DNA of 64,000 nt from Asticcacaulis taihuensis (lineage in GTDB: Bacteria; Pseudomonadota; Alphaproteobacteria; Caulobacterales; Caulobacteraceae): assembly GCF_900100255.1 (NCBI RefSeq), contig NZ_FMTS01000003.1:371799-435798 (forward strand). The letters run 5' to 3'. Within the stretch, counting starts at the first letter, position 1; the number at the start of each line of letters is the position of its first letter. The translations under genes were made by a program, and so were the position numbers. Positions 17,723 to 27,556 of the stretch are shown one piece after another. A model generated the notes under the pieces. The model saw only the letters and a list, made by a program, of their open reading frames with translations. It had not been told where the DNA came from and did no database searches.

Positions 17723-18606
17723 CGACAATGCTGGCGGCCGCCAAGGTCAATCTCTACCTGCATGTCGCGGCCCCCGATGCGCGCGGCTATCACCCCTTGC
17801 AAAGCCTGGTGGCCTTCGCCGATATTGGCGATGAGGTGACATTTTCGCCTTTGCAGTCAGCAGGTTCTTCAAAGAATTTAATTTCGTGTCTGAGCATTGA
17901 AGGGCCGTTTGCCGAAGGGCTGCAAGCGGATGAAAGCAACCTGATCCTGAAGGCCGTGCGGCGTTTTGAGGCCGCTGCCGGGGTGAGGGTGGACCGTCAC
18001 ACTATCCGCCTGACCAAGAACTTGCCGGTGGCATCGGGGATTGGGGGCGGCAGCGCCGATGCAGGTGCGACCCTGCGCTTGTTGCGGGAGTTGTACGCGC
18101 CGAATATGCCGGACAGCGACCTGGCGGCAATTGCGGGGGCGATCGGCGCTGATGGTATCATGTGCTTGTGGAGCCAATCGGCATTCGCGGAGGGCTACGG
18201 CGAACGGCTGACGCCGGTAACCCTGCCAGAAGTTCCGGCTGTTCTGGTCAATCCGGGTGTCGAATGTGCCACGGCCAGGGTTTATGGCGGATACGATGCC
18301 GTGGGGCGGTTCAACGAGATTGAGGCGATGTCCGGTTTTTTGGACGTGAGCGATATCCGGCAATTGATTTCGGCGCTGAGCCACACACGCAATGACCTGC
18401 AATCGCCGGCTATTCATTTGCAGCCTGTGATCGCCGAAGTGCTGACGGCGCTGGAAGCGCAAAAGGAAACCCTGTTTGCCCGGATGTCGGGTTCGGGCGC
18501 CACCTGCTTTGCCCTGTGCGAGACGGACGAAGCGGCCAGTGCCCTAAGCGGGCGAATGCAGGCGATGATGCCGGCCGCGTGGGTGCGCGCCTGCCGGCTG
18601 GGATGA
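17719..18606 (+). CDS. ispE: 4-diphosphocytidyl-2-C-methyl-D-erythritol kinase
   Basis: 295 residues from a GTG overlapping the preceding stop; an ATG nine bases later is the alternative. GHMP kinase that phosphorylates CDP-ME at the 2-hydroxyl in the non-mevalonate isoprenoid pathway. N-terminal AKVNLYLHV holds the catalytic Lys9. The ATP loop LPVASGIGGGSADAGATL is at 102-119. The acidic residue comparable to E. coli Asp135 is Asp145 in GADGIMCLW, followed by SAFAEGYGE. The C-terminal glycine motif is MSGSGATCFAL. The last 63 bp overlap the convergent DUF6157 gene. Confidence 0.95.
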   Translation: MTTMLAAAKVNLYLHVAAPDARGYHPLQSLVAFADIGDEVTFSPLQSAGSSKNLISCLSIEGPFAEGLQADESNLILKAVRRFEAAAGVRVDRHTIRLTKNLPVASGIGGGSADAGATLRLLRELYAPNMPDSDLAAIAGAIGADGIMCLWSQSAFAEGYGERLTPVTLPEVPAVLVNPGVECATARVYGGYDAVGRFNEIEAMSGFLDVSDIRQLISALSHTRNDLQSPAIHLQPVIAEVLTALEAQKETLFARMSGSGATCFALCETDEAASALSGRMQAMMPAAWVRACRLG

Positions 18607-19011
18607 CGCCGGGCGTTTGGAACGCATGGCCATTTCGACCTTGTTTTCCGGATCATTGAGCAGTTTGCGATAAGCCACTGAATCGACGGGATAGATGGCG
18701 ATCTTGCCGGCGCTGTTATAGTGCGCACCAAAGCCGTGCGTCTTGGTCAGGGGTGAGGCGCGCATACAGGGGTGTCCCTTGGAGAAAAACGCCGCGCGGT
18801 GACTTTCGCGGTCGGCTTCGTCGATATCATTGCGCCGGCACCAGACTTCAAAATTGAAACTGTCGAGATCGTACTCGTAGGGATGTTCGGCCAGCAGTTC
18901 ATAGTGCATTTGCGCCAGACTGGGCTTGCCGGCCTTGGCCGTGGGGACGATGCCAATGGTGGCTGTACTGTCATCGGCCTGGATGATAAAGGTATTGGTG
19001 ATCTTTTTCAT
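18544..19011 (-). CDS. DUF6157 family protein
   Basis: 155 residues from an ATG with GGGGG upstream. The N-terminus KKITNTFIIQADDSTA and the central LAQMHYELLAEHPYEYD and PLTKTHGFGAHYNSAGKIAIY match a small soluble family of unknown function (DUF6157). The conserved part ends near MAMRSKR (about residue 133). The last 22 residues are basic, low in hydrophobics and encoded antisense to the 3' end of ispE. This looks like read-through past an ancestral stop rather than a domain. No catalytic motif is evident. Confidence 0.75.
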   Translation of the reverse strand: MKKITNTFIIQADDSTATIGIVPTAKAGKPSLAQMHYELLAEHPYEYDLDSFNFEVWCRRNDIDEADRESHRAAFFSKGHPCMRASPLTKTHGFGAHYNSAGKIAIYPVDSVAYRKLLNDPENKVEMAMRSKRPASSQPAGAHPRGRHHRLHSPA

Positions 19012-19072
19012 GTGTCAGTCCCCCTGTTCAAGACGGCTTACGCCTTCTCTGCATAAAAAGACCATATGAATA

Positions 19073-20386
19073 TCAGGACGAGAATACGCCTTTTTGCCGC
19101 AGTCGCCAGCACAGGAACAGGCAGGGCAGCCCGATTGCGGCAGTAGCGATGAAGAAGGCCGAATAGGCGTTGAAGAGACCTAAGTGCGGCGTCATCAGGT
19201 CGACAGTCCACCCGGTGAAACCCTTGAGGATTTTTCCGGTCAGGGCCGCCACAGAATACATCAGGGCATAGTGGGTGAGGGTATGCTCACGGCCCTGTTC
19301 GCTGTTTAGCACCTGCTGGGTCATGAAGGCGACAAATGCCGTTTCGGCGATGCCATTGGCAAAGTTGTCGCCGACCAGGGTAATGGCGAAAACCATTGGA
19401 TCGCCGTGCGCGACCGACATCCACGAAAAGCAGATATTAGATATGGGACCGAGCAGGGCGCCAAGCCAGAAGGTGCGCCGTACGCCGAGAAGCAGCAGGC
19501 AGGAACCGCCGGCGGCGATTCCGGCAAAGGACGCTACGAGCCCGATCGTGGCGCGCATGGCTGCGATGGTGTCGGAATCCAGCCCTGTATCGACATACAT
19601 GGCGCCGGCGATATTGGTCAGGTAGTCGGGCAGGCGGTAAAGCGCTAGGGTGAGCAGGATCAGACCGGCCGTGCCCTTATGCGCCTGGAAGAAGCTGACG
19701 AAAGGTTCGACGATCAGTTGATAGAGGGTTTTGGTTTTGGCGTGCGCCTGTGTCTCTATAGTGCTGCGCGGCGACAGCAGGGTAACGGTCACGCCGATCA
19801 GCATGGCCAGGGCCAGTATCTGGTAGGACAATGGCCAGCCGACCCTTTTGGATAATACCAGGATCAGGGCATCGGTCGTCAGTATGGCGATGCGGAAACC
19901 GTAGGCGTAAAAGCTGGGATTGAGTGCCTGATCGGCGGCATTTTCAGTCTGTTCGACCCGCCAGGCATCGATGGCGATTTCCTGCGAGGCGGCGGCGAAG
20001 GCGACAAATAGGGCGGCACAGATAAAGGCAACCAGGTGGTGAGGGCCGTAAATGGCCATCAGGCTCAGGCCCGCAGCGACGCCGACCTGCGACAACAGCA
20101 TATAGCTGCGTCTCTGGCCCAGCCAGCGATAGAGCAGGGGCAGGCGAAACTTGTCCATCCACGGCGCCCACAAAACCTTGGCGCCATAGATGATGCTCAC
20201 GGAGGTAATAAAACCGATCAGGGTCAGGGAGATACCGGCGCTTCTTAACCAGAAACTTAAAGTTCCGCCAACGAGCAGAAAGGGCAGGCCGGCGGAAAAG
20301 CCCATGCCAAGCAGCAACCACGAGGTCGGCTGTTTCAGGGCCGTGATGACGGCTTTCAGGCGGTTTTTGGTTTCGCTGGCGATCAT
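19073..20386 (-). CDS. MFS transporter, AmpG-like
   Basis: 437 residues and about twelve to thirteen hydrophobic helices. The N-terminal helix GMGFSAGLPFLLVGGTLSFW and the first loop KVLWAPWMDKFRLPLL followed by GQRRSYM are typical of the AmpG/PAT branch of the major facilitator superfamily. AmpG imports GlcNAc-anhydroMurNAc muropeptides released by lytic transglycosylases for cell-wall recycling; the branch also includes acetyl-CoA-type carriers. A lytic transglycosylase at 10724-12994 makes the recycling role plausible but does not prove it. The gene is divergent from glyQ. Confidence 0.8.
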   Translation of the reverse strand: MIASETKNRLKAVITALKQPTSWLLLGMGFSAGLPFLLVGGTLSFWLRSAGISLTLIGFITSVSIIYGAKVLWAPWMDKFRLPLLYRWLGQRRSYMLLSQVGVAAGLSLMAIYGPHHLVAFICAALFVAFAAASQEIAIDAWRVEQTENAADQALNPSFYAYGFRIAILTTDALILVLSKRVGWPLSYQILALAMLIGVTVTLLSPRSTIETQAHAKTKTLYQLIVEPFVSFFQAHKGTAGLILLTLALYRLPDYLTNIAGAMYVDTGLDSDTIAAMRATIGLVASFAGIAAGGSCLLLLGVRRTFWLGALLGPISNICFSWMSVAHGDPMVFAITLVGDNFANGIAETAFVAFMTQQVLNSEQGREHTLTHYALMYSVAALTGKILKGFTGWTVDLMTPHLGLFNAYSAFFIATAAIGLPCLFLCWRLRQKGVFSS

Positions 20387-20514
20387 ATCCGCAGTGAAGC
20401 CAGATTCTCGGTCACAGGCACAGGTTTTCTTTTAAATTACCGGGTCTTTTGGCTTGCCCGATAGCGGTCACCCCTCTATGTTCGCGCCAAATTTCCGCTA
20501 TTTGCAGATTGATT

Positions 20515-21408
20515 ATGGCTGACGCCCCCAAAGAGCCCTTGTCCTTTCAGGATTTAATCCTGACCCTTCACGCATACTGGTCCGAACAGGGCTGCGCGAT
20601 TCTCCAGCCCTATGATGTCGAGGTCGGCGCGGGCACTCTGCATCCGGCGACGGTTCTGCGCGCGCTCGGCAAGAAGCCATGGAAGGCCGCCTATGTGCAG
20701 CCGTCGCGCCGTCCGGTCGACGGCCGCTATGGCGAGAACCCGAACCGCCTCCAGCACTATTACCAGTATCAGGTCATCCTGAAGCCGAACCCGGAAAACC
20801 TTCAGGCGCTCTATCTCGGTTCGCTGAAGGCCATCGGGCTCGATCCGCAATTGCACGATATTCGCTTTGTCGAGGACGACTGGGAAAACCCGACCGTCGG
20901 CGCCTGGGGCCTCGGCTGGGAAGTGTGGTGCGATGGCATGGAGGTGACGCAGTACACCTACTTCCAGGGCGTTGGCGGCATTGAGGTCGATGTCGTGTCC
21001 GGCGAGCTGACCTACGGGCTGGAGCGTCTGGCCATGTATGTTCAGAATGTCGACAATGTCTACGACCTGAAGTTTAACAAGGCCGGCGTCAAGTATGGCG
21101 ACGTGTTCAAGGAACAGGAACGCCAGTTCTCGGCCTTCAATTTCGAGGCCTCCGACGTGGCCACGCTCAAGCGCCAGTTCGAGGATATGGAAATCCAGGT
21201 GAAGCGTATTCTGGAAACAAAGAATTCCCTCGGCTATCCACTGGTCCTGCCGGCCTATGACCATGTGCTCAAGGCGTCGCACCTGTTCAACCTGATGGAC
21301 GCGCGCGGCGCCATCGCCGTGGCCGAGCGCCAATCCTATATCGGCCGTATCCGTGATCTCTGTAAGGCCTGCGCCACCGAATGGGCGCGCCAGGAGGAGG
21401 CACGGTAA
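20515..21408 (+). CDS. glyQ: Glycyl-tRNA synthetase alpha subunit
   Basis: 297 residues. The ATG at 20515 gives the usual N-terminus ([21 protein letters not shown]); in-frame codons before it are non-homologous. The alpha subunit of the bacterial alpha2beta2 enzyme carries the class II catalytic core: [30 protein letters not shown], and [13 protein letters not shown], with [11 protein letters not shown] as motif 3. It activates glycine for tRNA-Gly. The stop overlaps the glyS start (TAATG), which gives coupled synthesis of the two subunits. Confidence 0.98.
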   Translation: MADAPKEPLSFQDLILTLHAYWSEQGCAILQPYDVEVGAGTLHPATVLRALGKKPWKAAYVQPSRRPVDGRYGENPNRLQHYYQYQVILKPNPENLQALYLGSLKAIGLDPQLHDIRFVEDDWENPTVGAWGLGWEVWCDGMEVTQYTYFQGVGGIEVDVVSGELTYGLERLAMYVQNVDNVYDLKFNKAGVKYGDVFKEQERQFSAFNFEASDVATLKRQFEDMEIQVKRILETKNSLGYPLVLPAYDHVLKASHLFNLMDARGAIAVAERQSYIGRIRDLCKACATEWARQEEAR

Positions 21409-23765
21409 TGGCTCAACTGTTGATCGAACTGTTCTCCGAGGAAATTCCGGCCCGTATGCAACTGGCGGCGGCGCGTGATTTCGAGCGTCTGTTTGGCGCC
21501 AAACTGTCGGTGGCTGGTCTGAGCTATGAAGCCTTGAAAGCCTATGTCGGCCCGCGCCGCCTGGCTCTGGTTGTCGATGGTCTGCCGAAGGAAACGGCCG
21601 CCGTGACCGAAGAGGTCAAGGGGCCGAAGGAAAGCGCGCCGGCGCAGGCGATGGAAGGCTTTCTGCGTAAGGTTGGCTTGACGCAGGATAAGCTGGTTCT
21701 GGAAAACGGCGTCTGGATGGCGCGCATAGAAAAGCCAGGCGTCAAGACCGCCGACGTACTGGGTGAGATGCTGCGTGAGGTCATCCTGAGCTTCCCGTGG
21801 CCGAAGTCGATGCGTTCAGGCACCAGCACCTTCCGCTGGGTGCGTCCGCTGAAGCGCATTCTGTTCCTGTTCGACGGGCAGGTCATTCCGTTCGAGCTGG
21901 AAGGCCTGACGGCATCTAACCTGACCGAGGGCCATCGCTTCCTTGGGTCTGGCCAGGTGTTGCCGGTGAGCGATTTCGCCAGTTACCAGAAGGCCTTGGC
22001 CGATAATTCTGTCATTCTGGATCATGCCGATCGTCAGAAAATCATCCTGGAACAGGCGAAGGCCGTCTGCGCCGAAGCCGGCTGCGAACTGATCGAGGAT
22101 CAGGGATTGCTCGAAGAGGTGGCCGGCCTGAACGAGTTCCCCGTGCCGCTGCTGGGCGATATGGATCCGCAGTTCCTGACCTTGCCGCCGGAAGTCATCA
22201 AGACCTCGATGCGCACGCACCAGAAATATTTCTCAGTTGGTAAGGCGACACATGACATCTTTTACCAAGGCCAATTGACAGCTGGTGATGTTGTATCGCT
22301 TGGATCAAATGAAAAAAGTCCTCTTCATTTTGTGAAATTGGCACCGAAATTTCTCATCACTTCGAACATGAAGGCGGTCGATGGCGGCGCTGAAATCAAG
22401 CGCGGCAATGCCAAGGTGCTGTCGGCGCGTTTGTCGGACGGTGTCTTCTTCTGGAAGGAAGACAATCGTCAGGGCAACTTCGATCAATGGTTGAAAAAGC
22501 TGGAAGGTGTGACCTTCCACGCCAAGCTCGGCACCATGGCGCAGCGCGTGGCGCGCATTGTCGAACTGGCCCAGGCCATCGCGCCGTTTGTCCATGCCGA
22601 TCCGGCCGTCACAGCCGAGGCAGCGCGGCTCGCCAAGGCCGACCTGGCCTCCTACATGGTGGGCGAATTCCCGGAATTGCAGGGCGTGATGGGCGGTTAC
22701 TACGCCGATGCCGCCGGCCTGAAACCTGAGATCGCCAATGCCATTCGTGAGCATTACAAGCCGCAAGGCCCTTCGGACAGTGTGCCGGAAGCTGCCGTTT
22801 CGGCTGCTGTGGCCCTGGCCGATAAACTCGATACGCTGATCGGTTTCTTCGCCATCGATGAAAAGCCGACCGGCTCGAAGGACCCGTTTGCCCTGCGTCG
22901 CTCGGCGCTCGGAATCTTGCGTATTCTGCGTCAGCACAATGTGCGCATATCGCTCAATGAACTCGTCGGCTTCTGGTACAAGAGCCTGCTGATCTATGCT
23001 GGTCCGGATCGCGCCGTCTATGTTGATACCGACAACTGGCGCGGTTCGGCTGGACCGCGCGTGGCCGAAGGCGAGGGTGAGATTTTTGACAACTACCTGC
23101 GCGATTTCAGGCAAGGGCTGCTCGAAAGCCCGGTCTGGGTGATCCCGACCGATCGAGATTACGACCTCGACATTATGTACGAGCATGTACCGAATGTCCC
23201 CGAAGTCGAAGGCGCCTTGCTGACCTTCCGCGGCTATGGACAGGTCAGTACGGAAATTGAAGACTTCATGGCCGATCGCCTGAAGGTTCAGCTCAAGGAC
23301 GAAGGCCATCGCTTCGATGTCATTGAAGCGGTTTTCGCACTGAAGGACGGCGATGTCGTGCGCCAGACACAAAAAATCGCCGCCCTGGAAGCGATCCTGA
23401 AAACGCCGGAAGGCGAAGACCTGTTGGCCGCCCACAAGCGCGCTGCCAATATTCTCGCCGCCGAATCCAAAAAGGGTGACCTGCCGAAGACCGAACCGCG
23501 AGCCCTGCCGGGTGCGCCCGCCGTCGAAAGTGCGCTGCTGACGCGCCTCAATGTGGCACATCGCACGATTGGCATGGCGCTTGAACAGGAAAAATATATT
23601 GACGCTTTGCGGGAAATTGCTGCAATGCGAGAAAATATCGACGCCTTCCTAGATGGCGTGCTGGTCAATGCGGAGGACGCGAGTGTTCGCGCCAACCGCC
23701 TGGCCATGCTGAAAGCTGTGTGTGACCTGTCCGGTGAGATTGCCGATCTGAGCAAAATCACCTGA
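21408..23765 (+). CDS. glyS: Glycyl-tRNA synthetase beta subunit
   Basis: 785 residues from the ATG at 21408, overlapping the glyQ stop. The N-terminus QLLIELFSEEIPARMQ and the PKSMRSGTSTFRWVRPLKRI segment are family hallmarks. The HD-like and anticodon-binding (DALR) parts lie in the C-terminal half (DKLDTLIGFFAIDEKPTGSKDPFALRR). Residues about 276-315 form an unusual insertion after MRTHQKYF, encoded by an AT-rich stretch (22241-22360, 40 % G+C by count) that stands out from the surrounding gene. The reading frame stays open across it, so the protein is probably functional. Confidence 0.97.
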   Translation: MAQLLIELFSEEIPARMQLAAARDFERLFGAKLSVAGLSYEALKAYVGPRRLALVVDGLPKETAAVTEEVKGPKESAPAQAMEGFLRKVGLTQDKLVLENGVWMARIEKPGVKTADVLGEMLREVILSFPWPKSMRSGTSTFRWVRPLKRILFLFDGQVIPFELEGLTASNLTEGHRFLGSGQVLPVSDFASYQKALADNSVILDHADRQKIILEQAKAVCAEAGCELIEDQGLLEEVAGLNEFPVPLLGDMDPQFLTLPPEVIKTSMRTHQKYFSVGKATHDIFYQGQLTAGDVVSLGSNEKSPLHFVKLAPKFLITSNMKAVDGGAEIKRGNAKVLSARLSDGVFFWKEDNRQGNFDQWLKKLEGVTFHAKLGTMAQRVARIVELAQAIAPFVHADPAVTAEAARLAKADLASYMVGEFPELQGVMGGYYADAAGLKPEIANAIREHYKPQGPSDSVPEAAVSAAVALADKLDTLIGFFAIDEKPTGSKDPFALRRSALGILRILRQHNVRISLNELVGFWYKSLLIYAGPDRAVYVDTDNWRGSAGPRVAEGEGEIFDNYLRDFRQGLLESPVWVIPTDRDYDLDIMYEHVPNVPEVEGALLTFRGYGQVSTEIEDFMADRLKVQLKDEGHRFDVIEAVFALKDGDVVRQTQKIAALEAILKTPEGEDLLAAHKRAANILAAESKKGDLPKTEPRALPGAPAVESALLTRLNVAHRTIGMALEQEKYIDALREIAAMRENIDAFLDGVLVNAEDASVRANRLAMLKAVCDLSGEIADLSKIT

Positions 23766-23785
23766 TTGAATTTTTATAATAATAA

Positions 23786-23819
23786 GGAAAACAAAGATTT
23801 TCCGTAAGCACTTCGCTTA
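23786..23819 (+). promoter_or_regulatory. AT-rich leader of ppdK with two small hairpins
   Basis: GGAAAA (23786-23791) pairs with TTTTCC (23798-23803), then TAAGC (23805-23809) with GCTTA (23815-23819). They lie between the glyS stop and the ppdK start in an AT-rich stretch. They may mark a weak terminator or leader structure. Confidence 0.35.
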
Positions 23820-23852
23820 AGATATCAAGTTATGACTGAAAAGGGAAAGTTC

Positions 23853-26522
23853 ATGTCAAAGCACTGGGTTTACGCCTTCAAAGCCGGAAAGGCTGATGGC
23901 AATGCCTCTATGAAGGCCCTGCTGGGCGGCAAGGGGGCCAATCTGGCCGAAATGTCCTCGCTCAACCTGCCGGTGCCGGCCGGTTTCACCATTACCACGG
24001 AAGCCTGCGTCCATTATTTCAGGAATGAACAGGCCCTGCCGGACGGTCTGGTGGACGAGGTTGAAAAGGCGCTGGCCGATCTGGAGGCAACCACTGGTAA
24101 AGGCTTTGGCAAGGTTGAAAACCCGCTGCTGGTGTCGGTCCGTTCCGGGGCGCGCGCCTCGATGCCGGGCATGATGGACACGGTGCTCAATCTCGGCCTG
24201 AACGATGAAACGGTCGAAGGTCTGGCTTCGCTTACCGGTGATCGCCGTTTTGCGCTCGATTGCTACCGTCGTTTCATCACCATGTATTCCAATGTGGTGC
24301 TGAATGTCAGCCACCACAGCTTTGAAGACATTCTCGACGATCACAAGGATCGCCTCGGCGTCACGGTCGATACCGACATCACCGACAAGGACTGGGCGAA
24401 GATCATTGCCGACTACAAGGCGATGGTGAAGTCCGAGCTGGGCGAAGACTTCCCGCAAGACCCCAAGGCCCAGCTCTGGGGCGCGGTCAGGGCCGTCTTC
24501 AGTTCGTGGATGAACGATCGCGCCAAGTTCTATCGCAAGATGCACGATATTCCGGAAGACTGGGGCACCGCCGTCAATATTCAGTCAATGGTCTTCGGCA
24601 ATATGGGCCAGACCTCGGCCACGGGCGTCGCCTTCACGCGCAATCCGTCAACCGGCGACAGCGATCTTTACGGTGAGTTCCTGCTCAATGCTCAGGGCGA
24701 GGATGTGGTGGCCGGTATCCGCACCCCGCAGGCCCTCACGAAGAAGGCCCGTGAGGAGATGGGTGAACGCTCGCTTTCCATGGAAGAGTCGTTGCCGGAG
24801 GTGTTCAGCCAGTTCAAGTCAACGGTTGATACGCTGGAAAACCACTACCGCGATGTGCAGGACGTCGAGTTTACGGTGGAGCAGGGTAAGCTCTACATGC
24901 TCCAGACCCGCAATGCCAAGCGCACCTCCAAGGCCGCGCTCAAGATTGCGGTGGATATGGCCAAAGAGGGCCTGATTACGCCGGAAGAAGCCTTGATGCG
25001 CATCGATGCCTCGGCGCTCGATCAACTGTTGCATCCGATGCTTGACCCCAAGGCCGAGAAGGTGGTCATCGCGCGCGGCCTGCCGGCCTCTCCGGGCGCC
25101 GCTTCGGGCAAGATCGTCTTCACCGCCGATGACGCCGTGCGCTTTGCCGCGGCTGGCGAAGATGTCATCCTGGTGCGTGACGAGACCTCGCCGGAAGATA
25201 TTCACGGGATGCACGCCGCCAAGGCCATCGTTACAGCGCGCGGCGGCATGACCTCGCACGCGGCCGTCGTGGCGCGTGGCATGGGACGGCCTTGTGTTTC
25301 CGGTGCCGGTGAAATGAACATCTATGCCGAGCGCGGCGAGTTCGTGTCGCGCGGTCAGACCTTCAGGCACGGTGAAATCATCACGCTCGATGGCTCTTCG
25401 GGCGAGATCATGAAGGGCGCCATCCGCATGATTGAGCCGGAATTCTCGGAAGACTTTCACCAGATCATGAAGTGGGCCGACGAATACAAGACCCTGGCTA
25501 TCCGTACCAACGCCGAAACACCTGCGGATGCCCGCACGGCGATTGGCTTCGGCGCCGAAGGCATTGGTCTGTGCCGCACCGAACATATGTTCTTCGATGA
25601 CGAACGCATCTCGGCGGTGCGCGAAATGATCCTGGCCGATGATGAAGCCGGCCGCCGCAAGGCACTGGAAAAGATCCAGCCGATGCAAAAGGCCGATTTC
25701 GCAGAGCTGTTCCAGATCATGGACGGTCTGCCGGTGACCATCCGCCTGCTCGATCCGCCATTGCATGAATTCCTGCCCCATACGGCCGAAGACATGAAGG
25801 CCGTGGCCGAGGCTTCGGGCGTCGGTGAGGAAAAGCTCTATAAGCGCACCAAGGAACTCAGTGAAACCAACCCGATGCTGGGCTGGCGCGGCTGCCGTCT
25901 TGGCGTCACCTTCCCGGAAATTTACGAAAGCCAGCTTCGTGCGATTTTCGAGGCGGCGGTGGAAGTGGCGGCTGCCGGTGGCAATCCGAAGCCGGAGATC
26001 ATGCACCCGCTGGTCGCCACGCGTGAGGAAATGGCCTACTTGACGACCATGACTCACAAGATCGCCAAGGAAGTCTTCGCCGCCAAGGGCAAGGACATCG
26101 CCTATATGGTCGGCACCATGATCGAACTGCCGCGCGCCGCCCTGCTGGCCGACAAACTGGCCGAGACGGCAGAATTCTTCTCCTTCGGCACCAACGACCT
26201 GACCCAGACCACCTTCGGCATCAGCCGCGATGACTCCGGCCGCTTCCTGAACCCCTATATCGAAAAGGGTATCTTCGAGAAGGACCCGTTCGTCTCGCTC
26301 GACCAGGATGGTGTTGGCGCGCTGATCAAGATAGCTGCCGAAAAAGGCCGCAAGCAGCGCCCGGATATCAAGATGGGCATCTGCGGCGAACACGGCGGTG
26401 ATCCGGCTTCGATCGCCTTCTGTCATGGCGCCGGCCTCGCCTATGTCTCCTGTTCGCCCTATCGCGTGCCGGTCGCGCGTCTGGCGGCGGCACAGGCGGC
26501 AATTGCGGCCCAGAGGGGCTAA
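23853..26522 (+). CDS. ppdK: Pyruvate, phosphate dikinase
   Basis: 889 residues from the ATG at 23853 (AAGGGA upstream); an ATG 21 bp earlier is the alternative. It interconverts pyruvate + ATP + Pi with PEP + AMP + PPi, linking glycolysis and gluconeogenesis. The N-terminal ATP-grasp domain opens with LLGGKGANLAEM. The swivelling phosphohistidine is His469 in GGMTSHAAVVARGMGRPCV. The C-terminal TIM barrel has GLCRTEHMFF, MIELPRAAL and the catalytic Cys844 in GICGEHGGDP. Length is typical. A terminator follows. Confidence 0.98.
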   Translation: MSKHWVYAFKAGKADGNASMKALLGGKGANLAEMSSLNLPVPAGFTITTEACVHYFRNEQALPDGLVDEVEKALADLEATTGKGFGKVENPLLVSVRSGARASMPGMMDTVLNLGLNDETVEGLASLTGDRRFALDCYRRFITMYSNVVLNVSHHSFEDILDDHKDRLGVTVDTDITDKDWAKIIADYKAMVKSELGEDFPQDPKAQLWGAVRAVFSSWMNDRAKFYRKMHDIPEDWGTAVNIQSMVFGNMGQTSATGVAFTRNPSTGDSDLYGEFLLNAQGEDVVAGIRTPQALTKKAREEMGERSLSMEESLPEVFSQFKSTVDTLENHYRDVQDVEFTVEQGKLYMLQTRNAKRTSKAALKIAVDMAKEGLITPEEALMRIDASALDQLLHPMLDPKAEKVVIARGLPASPGAASGKIVFTADDAVRFAAAGEDVILVRDETSPEDIHGMHAAKAIVTARGGMTSHAAVVARGMGRPCVSGAGEMNIYAERGEFVSRGQTFRHGEIITLDGSSGEIMKGAIRMIEPEFSEDFHQIMKWADEYKTLAIRTNAETPADARTAIGFGAEGIGLCRTEHMFFDDERISAVREMILADDEAGRRKALEKIQPMQKADFAELFQIMDGLPVTIRLLDPPLHEFLPHTAEDMKAVAEASGVGEEKLYKRTKELSETNPMLGWRGCRLGVTFPEIYESQLRAIFEAAVEVAAAGGNPKPEIMHPLVATREEMAYLTTMTHKIAKEVFAAKGKDIAYMVGTMIELPRAALLADKLAETAEFFSFGTNDLTQTTFGISRDDSGRFLNPYIEKGIFEKDPFVSLDQDGVGALIKIAAEKGRKQRPDIKMGICGEHGGDPASIAFCHGAGLAYVSCSPYRVPVARLAAAQAAIAAQRG

Positions 26523-26560
26523 CAAGGGCTGACGGCTCGTTACATCGAAAGCACATTCGG

Positions 26561-26596
26561 GAGGGGGCAATTTATTTGTCCCCTCTCAGTTGTTTT
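26561..26596 (+). terminator. Terminator after ppdK
   Basis: GAGGGG (26561-26566) pairs with CCCCTC (26580-26585), followed by a T-rich stretch (TCAGTTGTTTT). Confidence 0.7.
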
Positions 26597-26666
26597 GGGT
26601 GGTTGTTTGTTGCGGCCGCACGCGATAAAAAGGTTAACGCAATCTGAATTCGTGTGGGGGTAACCG

Positions 26667-27548
26667 ATGACAGTCAGGGCCGTATGGATCGCAGGGTTTT
26701 CAAGCCTCGCCATTCTCAGCGCCGTGGGGCTGTATCGTGTGCTGCCGGCCATGGAAGCCGATCTGAAAAGCAGCGTAGACAAGGCTCTGGCGGTGAAGGG
26801 TTTGCATCAGGTCAAGGCGGATGTATCCGGCCAGGCGGTGACCCTGAAGGCGGCGAATGATACGCCGGAAGCCAGGGCGCAATTGACTCAAGCCCAGGCC
26901 ACACTGGCCGATGTGACGATGAACGAGCCAGTCCTGCCAGGCGGAAAACTCGTCAACAGTCCGATCAGCGCCGTTCAGGTGGTTACGCCGTCGGTCAGCT
27001 CGACGGTTGCCGAAGTTCCGCCGGCTGTATCAAGGGCTGCGGTCCCGGCCGTAAAGACGCCAGGTATAGAAATCATTCATGGCGACGGCGCCACCGCCGT
27101 CGCTTCACTCAATTCGTCCGCCGGTGACTTGCCACGCGTGGCCGGCGATAACGCCCTCGATGCCAGTACCCAGGCAGCGCGGTCCTGCGATCAGGATATC
27201 GCTGCTGCGGTCTCCGGCCGTCAGGTGAGCTACAAACCCGGCACTTATGACCTCACTCCGGAAAGCGATGCCTTGATCGGCGATGTGTACAAGGTCGTGA
27301 AGACGTGCCCGGTGCAGGTGCGCCTCACGGTTTCGGGCTATACGGATAATCTCGGCGACGGCATGGTCAACCAGACAATTTCACAGGCCCGTGCGCAGGC
27401 GGCAGCCGATGCCCTGATTGCGCGGGGTCTGGCGCCGGATCGTGTCATTGTGCGCGGGTTCGGCGGCGCGCTGCCGGTGGCCGATAACCTGACGGCCGAA
27501 GGGCGGGCGAAGAACCGCCGGGTCGTTTTTACCGTCAACGCAGGATAG
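26667..27548 (+). CDS. OmpA-family protein with N-terminal membrane anchor
   Basis: 293 residues, ATG preceded by GGGGG. Residues 5-25 are a hydrophobic anchor or uncleaved signal. Residues about 30-90 resemble part of a BON-like domain. A Pro/Val/Ala-rich linker follows. The OmpA C-terminal-like peptidoglycan-binding domain covers about 175-290, with SGYTDNLGDG, NQTISQARAQAAADALI and the ending GRAKNRRVVF. Likely a periplasmic protein that tethers the envelope to peptidoglycan non-covalently. It is the first gene of a tight operon with a 36-residue membrane peptide and a helix-hairpin-helix protein. Confidence 0.85.
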   Translation: MTVRAVWIAGFSSLAILSAVGLYRVLPAMEADLKSSVDKALAVKGLHQVKADVSGQAVTLKAANDTPEARAQLTQAQATLADVTMNEPVLPGGKLVNSPISAVQVVTPSVSSTVAEVPPAVSRAAVPAVKTPGIEIIHGDGATAVASLNSSAGDLPRVAGDNALDASTQAARSCDQDIAAAVSGRQVSYKPGTYDLTPESDALIGDVYKVVKTCPVQVRLTVSGYTDNLGDGMVNQTISQARAQAAADALIARGLAPDRVIVRGFGGALPVADNLTAEGRAKNRRVVFTVNAG

Positions 27549-27556
27549 GGGGCAAT

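Noticed and set aside
24819..26570. 583-codon minus-strand frame opposite ppdK
   Set aside because: Antisense to the conserved PPDK catalytic domains; composition typical of shadow frames.
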